Assembly (NCBI RefSeq): GCF_026239735.1
Contig: NZ_JAPIVT010000001.1
Span: 124,001 to 188,000, forward strand
Direction: 5' to 3'
Length of the DNA: 64,000 nucleotides
Source: Pedobacter sp. MC2016-05
GTDB taxonomy: Bacteria; Bacteroidota; Bacteroidia; Sphingobacteriales; Sphingobacteriaceae
The first letter of the stretch is position 1, and the number at the start of each line of letters is the position of its first letter. Both the position numbers and the translations under genes were made by a program. This document shows positions 9,175 through 18,612 of the stretch, piece by piece. Under the pieces are notes generated by a model. The model saw only the letters and a program-made list of their open reading frames with translations, made no database searches and was not told the DNA's origin.

Positions 9175-10683
9175 TTATTTATCCCAGAATATCTTTGAAG
9201 TTTGAGCGTTGATAACACCTTGTGCGGCAACGTTTGCAGCGTTTGTATTATACTCCGATTGAGGATACAACAAACGAGTTGGTATAACATTTCCACCTCT
9301 ACTTGGAGACAACGATAAAGGAAGATCACTAGGTACGCCAAGTCTTCTATAATCAACATAAGCCTCAAAATTATTTATCCCGATCAAAGCCATATATTTC
9401 TGCATATCTATAAGACGTACTTTATCAGTAGCCAGAGACCATGAAACTAATGGATTGGCATTCTGATCTAGGTAAGTTGTCGCTGTAGCAACTGCATTAG
9501 TAACACCAAGCCAAACGAACGATTCTTGAACGGCAGCTCTATAAGCAGTTTCAGGAGTTCCTGGAATCCATCCTCTTTGGATAGCCTCTGCCTGTAAGAA
9601 AAGGCTTTCTACAGATGTAAACAACCATTGATCTTGAGTTGCGCTTTTGGCTAAACCTGGACCGGCAACATCAGAAGAATTGATCGCTTTTGGATCGCTA
9701 TTCGGTATCGTCTCACCATAATTATAACCATAATAAATATTACCATTTAAAGGTGTAGCTGCTCTGCTAAATACATATTGATAACGAATATCAGCGTTAT
9801 TTCTAAATTTACCTAAGATGTAATTGTTAGCACGGTTATAATCGTCAACTACAGCACCAAGCTCAGTTAATTTATAAGCCCCCCAAAACGGGTTTTGTTG
9901 ATCCCTAATAATAGCATAACCAGGATTTACGCTTGCAGTACCTCCGCTTGCAATAAAACCACTACCATCAGCATTAATTTTAGCAATTTCAGCACTTACT
10001 GCGGCTGCACTTAAGTACTCAGATTGGTGGATTAATAATTTCAGTCTTTGAGTATTAACCAACTTTCTCCATTTAGTTAAATCCCCTTTAAATAGAACGT
10101 CTGCTGCTCTCATTTCTGCAGTAACATTTGCAGATGCGAATGTTTTAGCTGCCTCATCCAATTTAACTAAAAGGTCTGCATAAATATCTTCACCCTTATC
10201 ATAAGCAGGAAGAATGTTATTCTGGAAATCGAAGGCTTTAGAATATGGTACATTTCCAAACTGATCCACCAAATACATAAAGCCGATCGACTTAATCACT
10301 TTAGAAGCTCCCACATAAAAAGTCTCCCCTGAAGCTAAACCTTTTTTCTCCATCAGGCTGGCATCAAATAAAATGTCATACCATCCAGTGTTCGTGGCCG
10401 TCCATTGACCAGCACCGAATGTAGTGGTGATTGCATAAGATTCTTGCTCCACACTTGGGCCATAAGTACCCGAACGAGTCCAATAGCCCATCCACATTGC
10501 AGCGTAATTATAGGATGTTGCCATCTTTGCTGCAGTACGGGTAAGCGCTGAAGGAAGCAACAATTGTGCTGTAATTGAACCTTCAGTTGGTGAATTGGGA
10601 TTTTGATTGATATCAAAGAAACTTTTTTTACAACCTGTCATCACTAGGAATAACAGCGTAAAGGCGTATATAATCTTTTTCAT
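9175..10683 (-). CDS. SusD/RagB family nutrient-binding lipoprotein (SusD-like_2 type)
   Basis: Outer-membrane lipoprotein of 502 residues partnered with the SusC upstream. Lipobox VMTGC at about residue 18, then KKSFFDINQNPNSPTEG, the standard opening of the PF12771 (SusD-like_2) group. That group differs from the classical RagB/SusD type encoded at 2403-3893. A TPR-type region follows, with LFLQAEAIQRGWIPG near residue 360, a hallmark of this group. Central gene of a three-gene operon with short gaps (25 bases to SusC, 13 to the small lipoprotein). Members of this group take up varied substrates, so none is predicted. Confidence 0.93.
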   Translation of the reverse strand: MKKIIYAFTLLFLVMTGCKKSFFDINQNPNSPTEGSITAQLLLPSALTRTAAKMATSYNYAAMWMGYWTRSGTYGPSVEQESYAITTTFGAGQWTATNTGWYDILFDASLMEKKGLASGETFYVGASKVIKSIGFMYLVDQFGNVPYSKAFDFQNNILPAYDKGEDIYADLLVKLDEAAKTFASANVTAEMRAADVLFKGDLTKWRKLVNTQRLKLLIHQSEYLSAAAVSAEIAKINADGSGFIASGGTASVNPGYAIIRDQQNPFWGAYKLTELGAVVDDYNRANNYILGKFRNNADIRYQYVFSRAATPLNGNIYYGYNYGETIPNSDPKAINSSDVAGPGLAKSATQDQWLFTSVESLFLQAEAIQRGWIPGTPETAYRAAVQESFVWLGVTNAVATATTYLDQNANPLVSWSLATDKVRLIDMQKYMALIGINNFEAYVDYRRLGVPSDLPLSLSPSRGGNVIPTRLLYPQSEYNTNAANVAAQGVINAQTSKIFWDK

Positions 10684-10708
10684 TTTCTTATCTCTTTATT
10701 TCCTTGTA

Positions 10709-13700
10709 TTAAAAAGTTATAGTGATGTTACCACCAAAAGTACGTGTTGGAGGGTTAATACTTGAATCACTAATACCATTACGATTACTTGTAGCTGTAC
10801 CAGAACTTCCAGCACCAAATGAAGTATTTGTATCTGTGTACGTAAAATCTGGGTCAGTGTAGATATTTGTTTTAGGTAGCCACAATGCTAAGTTTCTTCC
10901 AGTTAAAGCTACTGACAATCCTTTGATAACATTTTGGTTACCTAAGATTTTCACTGGAATATCATAACCAATAGATACCTCTCTAAGTCTCCATGATGCT
11001 GCACTTGTTAAAAAGTTAGTACCTACGTTTCTGTAAACACCAGTATAGAAGTTTTCGTTGCTATTGATGGCAACATTGGTGTTAGGGGAATAACTTCCGT
11101 CCGTATTTCTAATAGATGAATTAGGGAAAACAAAAGGCGAGCGATTATTGCTAGCAGTTTCATAACCTACACCAGTCCAAGCCATAGCCTGACCAATATC
11201 ATGGTAAGCATAATGACCTGTTTTGTATTCAAATAAAGCAGATACATTCAATCCTTTCCAACTTACTGAAGGATTCAAACCTAAAATCCATTTTGGCATT
11301 GTTTGACCAAAGATTTTTGTTGTTGGATCTTGTGTTGGTAAGCCTGTAGTAGGACTTACAACTACTCTTCCATCAGGGTCTCTAACATAATCAGTAGCTT
11401 TAATAACGAAAGCTGGATATCCATTGACAGCATAGTTAGCAGAATTGGTATAACCACCAATTAACACTTCTGGTAAACCAGCATAAATCTGAGTAATGTT
11501 AGTTGTATTATAGGTTGCATTTGCTCTCAAATTTACTCTAACTTCTCCTAAATCAACAAGAGGAGTTAATTTCAAATCTAATTCAAATCCCTTATTATCA
11601 AATGCTGCCGCATTTACGAATGCGCTAGTGTAACCTGATGAAGCTGACACGTTAATCGGAATAATCTGATCAGTCATTTTCTGGTTGAAGTATGTTCCTT
11701 CTAAACTAAGTCTTCCATTTAAGAAACCTGCCTCTAAACCAGCTTCAAAACTTTCAATGAATTCAGGTTTTAAATTAGCGTCATAAGTTGTATTGTTGGC
11801 AGTGTAACCTGGAAGTGTTCCGATAGGAAATCCTGTTGGTTGTGAAAAAGTAGCAGCTAATAAATATGGTGAAATATCAGCATTACCTGTTTTGTTCCAA
11901 GCACCTCTCAATTTCAAATACGAAAGTACTTTGTTATTTTTTAATGCTTCGATAGCATCACTTAACACTACAGCACCACTTACACCAGGATAGAAGAATG
12001 AATTATTCTGAAGACCTAAAACTGATGTCTGATCATTACGTCCTGTAACCTCGATGTTAGCCCATCCTTTGTAGTTTAAACCAGCACTACCATAAATACC
12101 TAATAATCTTGATTTTTGATAAGGAGAAGAACCTGTTAGTTGGCCAACACGGTTTCCAACGTTAAATAATTCAGGAACCACTAAACTGGTTGCTCCTAAT
12201 CTATTATCTCTCGCTTCATCTTGACGTAAGTAGGTACCAACAATAGCCGTTAATTTAAAGTCGCTACCTAGTTGCTTGTTAACTGCGGCGAAAGCCTCTG
12301 AAGACAATCGCGTATTTTTAAACGCTCTTTCTTCAATAGCACCTGGAATCAATTTAAATGATCTTGATAAACCAAATGCATCAGGAATTTCACCTTTTGA
12401 GCTTCTTCTCTCGTTAATTGATTGTGTTGTGATTGCAGCACGATAAGTTAAATTTAACCAGTCTGTAGCTTTGAAGTTTAATTCTAAATTACTGATCAAA
12501 TCTTCTCTCTTACCTTCTTTGCGCCAGTTATCAAGTGCAAAATAAGGGTTTAAGCCATAATCTGTAAAATAGTTGTTGTAGGTAGCAAATTTGTTGCCAT
12601 TAAAATCTTTATATGATGTTAGTGGTACATAAGCAGGTGTATTAAAAATTAAATTCATTAACCCACCATTTAAACCTACGTTGTTTGCCGCATTGTAACT
12701 CGACATTGCTGCATCGTCAAAAACATTATAGTTTTGTTGACTATAATTTGTATTGAAACCAACTTTAAATTTGCCGTATTCTTTAGCAACATTTAGTCTA
12801 ATTCCAGTTCTTCTGTTTTTGTCATCAGGCACTATACCTTTAATATTTGCATCCTGAAAACTTAAGTAAAAATCTTTTGCTGCGAATGAAACGTCATTTT
12901 GCATCGTTACACCAGTGTTAAAAAATTCTTTACGTTCATTATTTGGGCTATATTCGGTTGTCTGTATAGTCCCGTCAGGTAACTCATGACCTAGTTCTAC
13001 AGTTGAACCATCAAATGCTGGTCCCCATGACCAGTTTTCGTATGGAATGTACTCTCCACTTCCACCAAGACCAAATTTCTCTTGAAATTTAGGAAAAAAT
13101 GAAATGTTTGTAAATTGAGTGGAGTTACTCAACGTAATCACTGGCTTATCGTCTCTCGATCCTTTTTTAGTAGTTACTACGATAACACCATTTCTTGCAT
13201 CAGGACCGTAAAGTGCAGCACCTGCAGAGCCTTTAAGCACGTTAACCGACTCGATATCATTAGGGTTAATAGAAGAAAGATAATTAATATCTGACTGAAC
13301 ACCGTCTAATAACAAAAGTGGATTATTATTTCCCGTCAAAGAGCGAATACCACGAAGGTTAATCTTTACGTTCTCAAATACACCACTGTTAGTGGTAGTA
13401 ATGTTCATACCAGAAACTTTCCCTTGTAAACCATTAACAGCGTTTACAGCTTTTGCTTGTGTAATCTCTTTACTTGTAACTGTTGTAGCTGCATATCCAA
13501 GGTCTTTCTTTTGTCTAGAAATACCTAATGCTGTTACAACAACCTCAGTTAGGGCCTTAGAATCAGATTGCAAGACTACATTTAAGCTTGTTGAGGTACC
13601 AACACTTTTACTTTGTGCTGTGTAACCGATGTAAGAAAATTCAAGTGTAGATCCTGACGCAACTCTTACGGAATATTTACCATTTGCATCTGTAACTGTA

Positions 13701-13852
13701 CCAGTTGTGGTACCTTTTACTCTTACACTTACTCCCGGAATAGGTAATTTGTCGTCCGCAGAAGTAACTGTACCAGTAATTGTTCTTTCTTGTGCCATTG
13801 CGCCGAACGCAACGAACATAAGAATGAACAAACTTTGTAGAAGTTTTTTCAT
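10709..13852 (-). CDS. SusC/RagA family TonB-linked outer-membrane protein
   Basis: TonB-dependent transporter of 1047 residues. Signal peptide ending FGAMA, then a carboxypeptidase-regulatory-like domain (RTITGTVTSADDKLPIPGVS, to about residue 105), then the plug with LTEVVVTALGISRQKKDLGY, INLRGIRSL, LLLLDGVQSD and the end of the plug at VIVVTTKKGS, then the barrel ending GGNITITF. The plug begins with an ALGI-x-R-x-K-K-x-LGYA pattern that often accompanies SusD-like_2 partners, consistent with the neighbouring gene. First gene of the operon. Confidence 0.95.
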   Translation of the reverse strand: MKKLLQSLFILMFVAFGAMAQERTITGTVTSADDKLPIPGVSVRVKGTTTGTVTDANGKYSVRVASGSTLEFSYIGYTAQSKSVGTSTSLNVVLQSDSKALTEVVVTALGISRQKKDLGYAATTVTSKEITQAKAVNAVNGLQGKVSGMNITTTNSGVFENVKINLRGIRSLTGNNNPLLLLDGVQSDINYLSSINPNDIESVNVLKGSAGAALYGPDARNGVIVVTTKKGSRDDKPVITLSNSTQFTNISFFPKFQEKFGLGGSGEYIPYENWSWGPAFDGSTVELGHELPDGTIQTTEYSPNNERKEFFNTGVTMQNDVSFAAKDFYLSFQDANIKGIVPDDKNRRTGIRLNVAKEYGKFKVGFNTNYSQQNYNVFDDAAMSSYNAANNVGLNGGLMNLIFNTPAYVPLTSYKDFNGNKFATYNNYFTDYGLNPYFALDNWRKEGKREDLISNLELNFKATDWLNLTYRAAITTQSINERRSSKGEIPDAFGLSRSFKLIPGAIEERAFKNTRLSSEAFAAVNKQLGSDFKLTAIVGTYLRQDEARDNRLGATSLVVPELFNVGNRVGQLTGSSPYQKSRLLGIYGSAGLNYKGWANIEVTGRNDQTSVLGLQNNSFFYPGVSGAVVLSDAIEALKNNKVLSYLKLRGAWNKTGNADISPYLLAATFSQPTGFPIGTLPGYTANNTTYDANLKPEFIESFEAGLEAGFLNGRLSLEGTYFNQKMTDQIIPINVSASSGYTSAFVNAAAFDNKGFELDLKLTPLVDLGEVRVNLRANATYNTTNITQIYAGLPEVLIGGYTNSANYAVNGYPAFVIKATDYVRDPDGRVVVSPTTGLPTQDPTTKIFGQTMPKWILGLNPSVSWKGLNVSALFEYKTGHYAYHDIGQAMAWTGVGYETASNNRSPFVFPNSSIRNTDGSYSPNTNVAINSNENFYTGVYRNVGTNFLTSAASWRLREVSIGYDIPVKILGNQNVIKGLSVALTGRNLALWLPKTNIYTDPDFTYTDTNTSFGAGSSGTATSNRNGISDSSINPPTRTFGGNITITF

Positions 13853-13919
13853 AATTTGAAAATAGGTTAGTTAATGATTAATAATAATGTGCTAAAATAT
13901 AGTTAGTTGGCTACACCAC

Positions 13920-13927
13920 CAAATTTA
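13920..13927 (-). promoter_or_regulatory. Candidate -7 promoter element for the second SusC operon
   Basis: The minus strand reads TAAATTTG here, an exact match to the Bacteroidota -7 element TAnnTTTG, about 68 bases before the SusC ATG. I see no TTTG at the expected -33 position, so confidence is limited. Confidence 0.35.
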
Positions 13928-14049
13928 TTTTAACAATTTTTAACATTCCGCTTAAAATATGACAAAACCACCTTTTAAATGTTAATAAATCCAACAAAAA
14001 GCTATATCAGATTAACATAGCGCTCACATAATGTTGGTTTTGTGTAGCA

Positions 14050-16545
14050 TTAATAACTACAAAATAGAATATTCCCGAAAAGTGTCTTGCCACCTTCCCA
14101 AAAGTTTCTAAAAAGAGGATCATTTGCCAGATAAACTACCTGGCCTTTACCAAAATCCTGAACACCAATTAATAATCCAGATTTCAGCTCTTCTCTTACT
14201 TTTTTACCGACTACACCAGCCATTAAACTTTTATCATTTACCTGACCAACGTTCCAACCCTTCGTAAAAGGTTCATAAATTTTGCGATCCGTTTTTAAAG
14301 TATAGTAAAATTTACCCAAACCGTAGGAGAAGGGGTGAGATGCATCTAAATTTACTTTATAGATTGCTCCTGGAATGGCAAATTCGAAATCATCTTTATC
14401 TTTATTTTTAAACAGAAGTTTGCTTGGTTCCGGTTTTTCATCCTTTTTAACTACTGCTTCCTTCTTTTTAATATCAAAACCTTTTTTCTCCAGAACGCTC
14501 TCTATTGCATCCTCCATTAAAATCAATTTTCCTCCTTTATTTAACCAGGCGGTTAAGCCGTCACCTATAAAAGAACCATAACTTCCATCAGGAAGAATTA
14601 AGGTATTGACCTTATTGATATCCAAATTATTGATATCTTTTGCATTAATAATACTTGGTGATAGATTTAAATCGTGCTCCAAATAAAACCATGTCTCGCC
14701 AAAAGCTAGAGAAGAAACCTCATTTCCCGATGCGATTGCAATTTTAGGCTGTTTTAAAATAGGATAAACATTCGAACCAAAGTCTTTCCCCTTTTCTACA
14801 AAACCACTGGTTATGCCTCGTACAGGTTTATCAAATTTCTTCGCCACCGCTACAACCTTATCTTTTAACCCCTTAACTACCTTTTCGTTTTCAGTTCTTA
14901 AAACAATTAATGTTCCGGCAGGGTAATCTCTGCCAGCGACAGTAAAGGCTTGATCTGACTGCCTCACTTTTATATTTTCTTTCTGTAAACTAATTAAAAC
15001 ACCAGCATCTTCAGCTGATCCCCAGGAAAATAACCAAGCCAGGGGTCTGTCAATGTCGTTAGAAGTTGGGTCGGCAACAGATAGATCAGCGTATTTCCCT
15101 TTAAAACTTTCTTTACTGGCATAAGCTTTCAAACCATATACATAAGGCAGCGCCCAAGCTGTTATATCATAGGTGTTTGAGTCGGTAACAAAAGTTTGGG
15201 GCTCCAGCAAAACATTGGCCAATACCGCTCGGGGTTGTTGAATATTTACAATCAAATCATTTCGCTCAGTCGAGAAATTCTCCTCTTTTTGTGTATCGTA
15301 GTCATACCCTCTACCCGTTTTCTCAGCGCCATAAGCAAACTGAATTTTATTTTTGCTCAGCAGTTCCGCCAGTTTTTTCAATCTGGAAATATTACTTGCC
15401 TTAATGATATAGGTTTTGTAAGCTCCCGGAGCTGCTATCAATTCTTGCCGGAAGTATTTTTTATATTCCTCCATTAACTTAGTCTGATTTTGCGAAGATA
15501 CTTCGACCGTTGACATGCCGGTAGCGAAATGATGGGCAATTCTGTCTTTCAACGTAAGTGTATCACCATCGTTTGTAACCACAGATAAACCTGCCCTGAT
15601 TCCTCCTTGCTCATAAGTCATACCGATTGAGCCGTTATACAAGGGGTAAGTATCGCCATAAGAGGGGTAGAGTAAGTCGAACCGTTCTTTGGTAAAATAC
15701 TGCCAACCTGCAGCATCGAAATACTTAGCATTATTTTTCCCTACAACCACTTGAAAGCTTCTTTGCCAAGGGGTAATATCCTGATGAACGGGTTCGGCCG
15801 CTGGCGCAAAATAATAGGGCTCATTATAGCTTTGTTCATGAAAATCCACATGAACCTGAGGCATCCAATCATTATAAAGCGCTAAACGCTGTTTACTTTC
15901 CAATTGGGTTTGCCAAGCCCAATCTCGGTTTAAATCAAAGTAATAATGATTTGGCCTTCCACCTGGCCATGGTTCAATGTGCTCCCGGGAAGCGGGATCA
16001 GAATTTGGTGTTTTGCCCACCACACTATTAAAGTAATTTACATAACGGTCTCTTCCATCAGGATTTAAACACGGATCTATAACTACTACTGTATTTTTTA
16101 ACCAATTATTGGCCTCCACGTTTTTGCCCGAAGAAAGCGTATAAAGCAGTTTCATGGCAGTTTCAGTAGAATTTGCTTCGTTTCCGTGCACATTGTAGCT
16201 CAACCAAACGATGGCAGGTTGGGCTTTTATATCAACTGTATTATCTGCGCCAGTAGATAGCTTTAAGTTATTTGTTCTAATTTGTTCTAATCGGGCAATG
16301 TTTTCAGTCGCCGATATTACGGCAACCAATAGCGGTCTACCTTCATTTGTTTTTCCGTATTCAATTAATTTAACGTTTTTTGGAGAAGCAACAGCAATTT
16401 GTTTAAAGTAATCGGCTACTTTATAATGTGGCGTAAAATGTGCACCAAGTTCATAACCTAAAAACTCATCAGGCGATTTAATTTGGGCATTTAAAACCAA
16501 AACAGAACCTATAAAAATCAGACAGAACGTTATGCTTTTTTTCAT
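14050..16545 (-). CDS. M14 family zinc carboxypeptidase, secreted
   Basis: Exported metallopeptidase of 831 residues with a signal peptide ending VLNAQ (about residue 21). The M14 zinc ligands appear as H120-G-N-E123 in NVHGNEANSTE and a His in VHVDFHEQ (about 236). A candidate catalytic Glu lies in GMTYEQGG (about 312). The PDCLNPDGRDRY-like and FDLNRDW motifs are typical of the family. The second half, after about residue 400, is a large extension with an LILPDGSYG segment and a following LNKGGKLILMED, resembling the glutamine-amidotransferase-like domain found in long Bacteroidota M14 proteins. Probably a periplasmic or secreted peptide-degrading enzyme. Divergent from murF with an 87-base gap. 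Confidence 0.9.
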   Translation of the reverse strand: MKKSITFCLIFIGSVLVLNAQIKSPDEFLGYELGAHFTPHYKVADYFKQIAVASPKNVKLIEYGKTNEGRPLLVAVISATENIARLEQIRTNNLKLSTGADNTVDIKAQPAIVWLSYNVHGNEANSTETAMKLLYTLSSGKNVEANNWLKNTVVVIDPCLNPDGRDRYVNYFNSVVGKTPNSDPASREHIEPWPGGRPNHYYFDLNRDWAWQTQLESKQRLALYNDWMPQVHVDFHEQSYNEPYYFAPAAEPVHQDITPWQRSFQVVVGKNNAKYFDAAGWQYFTKERFDLLYPSYGDTYPLYNGSIGMTYEQGGIRAGLSVVTNDGDTLTLKDRIAHHFATGMSTVEVSSQNQTKLMEEYKKYFRQELIAAPGAYKTYIIKASNISRLKKLAELLSKNKIQFAYGAEKTGRGYDYDTQKEENFSTERNDLIVNIQQPRAVLANVLLEPQTFVTDSNTYDITAWALPYVYGLKAYASKESFKGKYADLSVADPTSNDIDRPLAWLFSWGSAEDAGVLISLQKENIKVRQSDQAFTVAGRDYPAGTLIVLRTENEKVVKGLKDKVVAVAKKFDKPVRGITSGFVEKGKDFGSNVYPILKQPKIAIASGNEVSSLAFGETWFYLEHDLNLSPSIINAKDINNLDINKVNTLILPDGSYGSFIGDGLTAWLNKGGKLILMEDAIESVLEKKGFDIKKKEAVVKKDEKPEPSKLLFKNKDKDDFEFAIPGAIYKVNLDASHPFSYGLGKFYYTLKTDRKIYEPFTKGWNVGQVNDKSLMAGVVGKKVREELKSGLLIGVQDFGKGQVVYLANDPLFRNFWEGGKTLFGNILFCSY

Positions 16546-16572
16546 AAAACAATTAAATTTTATCTAATGTAC

Positions 16573-16580
16573 TAATTTTG
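16573..16580 (+). promoter_or_regulatory. Candidate -7 promoter element for murF
   Basis: TAATTTTG matches the Bacteroidota -7 consensus TAnnTTTG and lies 53 bases before the murF ATG, inside the M14/murF divergent gap. No clear TTTG at -33. Confidence 0.35.
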
Positions 16581-16632
16581 CTTTTTGTTAATGCTAAACC
16601 TTAATTTTACAGCATAATTATTACCGATAAAG

Positions 16633-17934
16633 ATGATTACCACAGCCGAGTTATACCAGCACTTCCTTAACAATCCCCTTATCTCAACTGATACCAGAAA
16701 TATTTCTGAGGGCTGTATCTTTTTTGCCTTGAAAGGCGATAATTTTAACGCGAATGGTTTTGCAGCACAAGCTATTGAGAAAGGTGCATCTTTTGCTGTG
16801 GTAGATGAGCAAGAGTATGCTATAAATAAAAAATGTTTATTGGTTGATGATGTTCTTCTCACCTTGCAGGATTTAGCTCGGCACCACCGCAAACAATTAA
16901 ATATCCCAGTGATTGGTTTAACAGGGAGCAACGGAAAAACAACGAGTAAAGAATTGGTTAATGCTGTTTTAGCAGAGCGATATAAAACTTTTGCAACATC
17001 TGGCAATCTAAATAACCACATTGGCGTTCCACTTTCCATCTTAGCCATTGCTAACGAAGTTGAAATTGCGGTGATAGAAATGGGTGCAAACCATCAGAAA
17101 GAAATAGAGTTGCTTTGTACTATTGCCCTACCTACTCACGGCATTATTACTAACGTAGGCATGGCGCATTTAGATGGGTTTGGCGGTTTTGAAGGCGTAA
17201 AGAAAGGCAAAGCAGAACTTTATGCTTATCTTAAAGAAACCAATGGCTATACTTTTATTAATAGAGATAATGCTTATTTATTGGAAATGAGTGCTCAAGC
17301 CGGGCTAAGTAAACTTATTTATTACGGCACAGAAAATGGCAATACCATAAAAGGAATGTTAAAAAGCAGTGATCCATTTATTGAGGTTGAATGGACAAAT
17401 CACGAGGTTTCAACGGCAGTAAAAACCAATTTGACAGGCAGTTATAATTTTGAAAATGTTCTGGCTGCAATTTGCATTGGCGATTTTTTTGACATGAGTC
17501 CAGAAGATATTAATAGTGGGCTTGCTAACTATCAACCAAAAAATAATCGCTCTCAGTTAACAAAAACTGATAGCAATACCGTTATTTGTGATTTTTACAA
17601 TGCTAATCCAAGCAGTATGATGGCGGCTTTACATAACATTTCTGTATTATCTGCCGATAAAAAAACTGCCATTTTAGGTGATATGTTTGAGCTTGGGCCA
17701 GAATCGGCTATGCAACACGAATTAGTCGCGAAACAAGCTATTCAAAGCGGTTTGAACAAGATTATTTTTATAGGAAGCCATTTTTATGCTTTTAAAGATA
17801 GCTTTGAGGGTATATTTTTTGAAACGCCTGCCTTAGCAGCAACGTATTTAGGAGAAAACAAAATAGAAACTAATCTGATTTTACTCAAAGGATCACGGGG
17901 AATGAAGCTCGAAAGTTTATTGGAATATTTGTAA
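16633..17934 (+). CDS. murF: UDP-N-acetylmuramoyl-tripeptide--D-alanyl-D-alanine ligase
   Basis: Cytoplasmic Mur ligase that adds D-Ala-D-Ala to the UDP-MurNAc-tripeptide, the last soluble step of peptidoglycan precursor synthesis. 433 residues, normal length. The N-terminal substrate domain includes STDTRNISEGCIFFALKGDNFNANGF, typical of MurF/MurE. The ATP-binding loop GLTGSNGKTTSKE is at residues 95-107. The central domain has VIEMGANHQKEIE and NVGMAHLDGFGG. The C-terminal domain carries the MurF-like motif ICDFYNANPSSMMAAL. It stands outside the usual mra/dcw cluster here, between the M14 peptidase gene and the gldH end of the holB operon, which is common in Bacteroidota. Confidence 0.95.
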   Translation: MITTAELYQHFLNNPLISTDTRNISEGCIFFALKGDNFNANGFAAQAIEKGASFAVVDEQEYAINKKCLLVDDVLLTLQDLARHHRKQLNIPVIGLTGSNGKTTSKELVNAVLAERYKTFATSGNLNNHIGVPLSILAIANEVEIAVIEMGANHQKEIELLCTIALPTHGIITNVGMAHLDGFGGFEGVKKGKAELYAYLKETNGYTFINRDNAYLLEMSAQAGLSKLIYYGTENGNTIKGMLKSSDPFIEVEWTNHEVSTAVKTNLTGSYNFENVLAAICIGDFFDMSPEDINSGLANYQPKNNRSQLTKTDSNTVICDFYNANPSSMMAALHNISVLSADKKTAILGDMFELGPESAMQHELVAKQAIQSGLNKIIFIGSHFYAFKDSFEGIFFETPALAATYLGENKIETNLILLKGSRGMKLESLLEYL

Positions 17935-18123
17935 GCATCTGAACGAAAAGTAATTACTGCAAAATACGCAGAGAAAACAAAGTGGGGTAAAAAACGAATG
18001 TAGAATTTACAACGGAATTCAAAGATATGTTTGGGATGTTGCGAAAAAAAAGCGCCACACATTTCTGTACAATGCTTATGGTTTACTTTTCATATTCAAA
18101 AATCAGGCAGCAAGCACTGGATG

Positions 18124-18612
18124 CTATTCAACCTCCTCCACTAAAATACCAACGTCACTAACTTCGACTAAAGGATTATCACGCATATTTTGCTCAATTT
18201 CGATCTCAAATTTTCCTTTTCTCGGGAAACGATGATTTTCTAATAACGGCAAGGTATAACTGAATAAATTTCCTGACCCACTACCTAACCATTCTCCATC
18301 TTTTTTAGCCAATTGAAATTCGAACCGTTGATTGACCATCGCTTTTCCATCTTTAAAATGAGCCAGAATAAAAATATTTGAATATTTGTATTCAGCGGTG
18401 TGCCTTAACTTAAAATAAACATGGTAAGCTTTTGTATTATCTTTTATTTCAAATGCAGTTTTAATATGATTGCGATAAGACCATTTTCGGTCGGGAATTT
18501 CCACATTGCTATCAATAACACTCGAGGTACATCCTGTAAAAAACGATGCAACCAACAGAAAGCTCCATAAAAACGCTGGTTTATTCAGAAGCTGGTTTAT
18601 TCTCGGAGCCAT
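18124..18612 (-). CDS. gldH: Gliding motility lipoprotein GldH
   Basis: Lipoprotein of 162 residues matching GldH, a component needed for gliding motility and linked to the type IX secretion machinery in Flavobacterium; it is also present in many non-gliding Bacteroidota. I start it at the ATG at 18612: MAPRINQLLNKPAFLWSFLL leads into lipobox FFTGC. The following VIDSNVEIPDRKWSY is typical of the family. The start overlaps the last 32 bases of ricT in another frame, so translation is probably coupled. The order holB-ricT-gldH is conserved in the phylum, which supports the call. Confidence 0.88.
   Translation of the reverse strand: MAPRINQLLNKPAFLWSFLLVASFFTGCTSSVIDSNVEIPDRKWSYRNHIKTAFEIKDNTKAYHVYFKLRHTAEYKYSNIFILAHFKDGKAMVNQRFEFQLAKKDGEWLGSGSGNLFSYTLPLLENHRFPRKGKFEIEIEQNMRDNPLVEVSDVGILVEEVE

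Noticed and set aside
16572..17048. 158-codon minus-strand ORF antisense to murF
   Set aside because: Overlaps a strong murF sequence; no domain.
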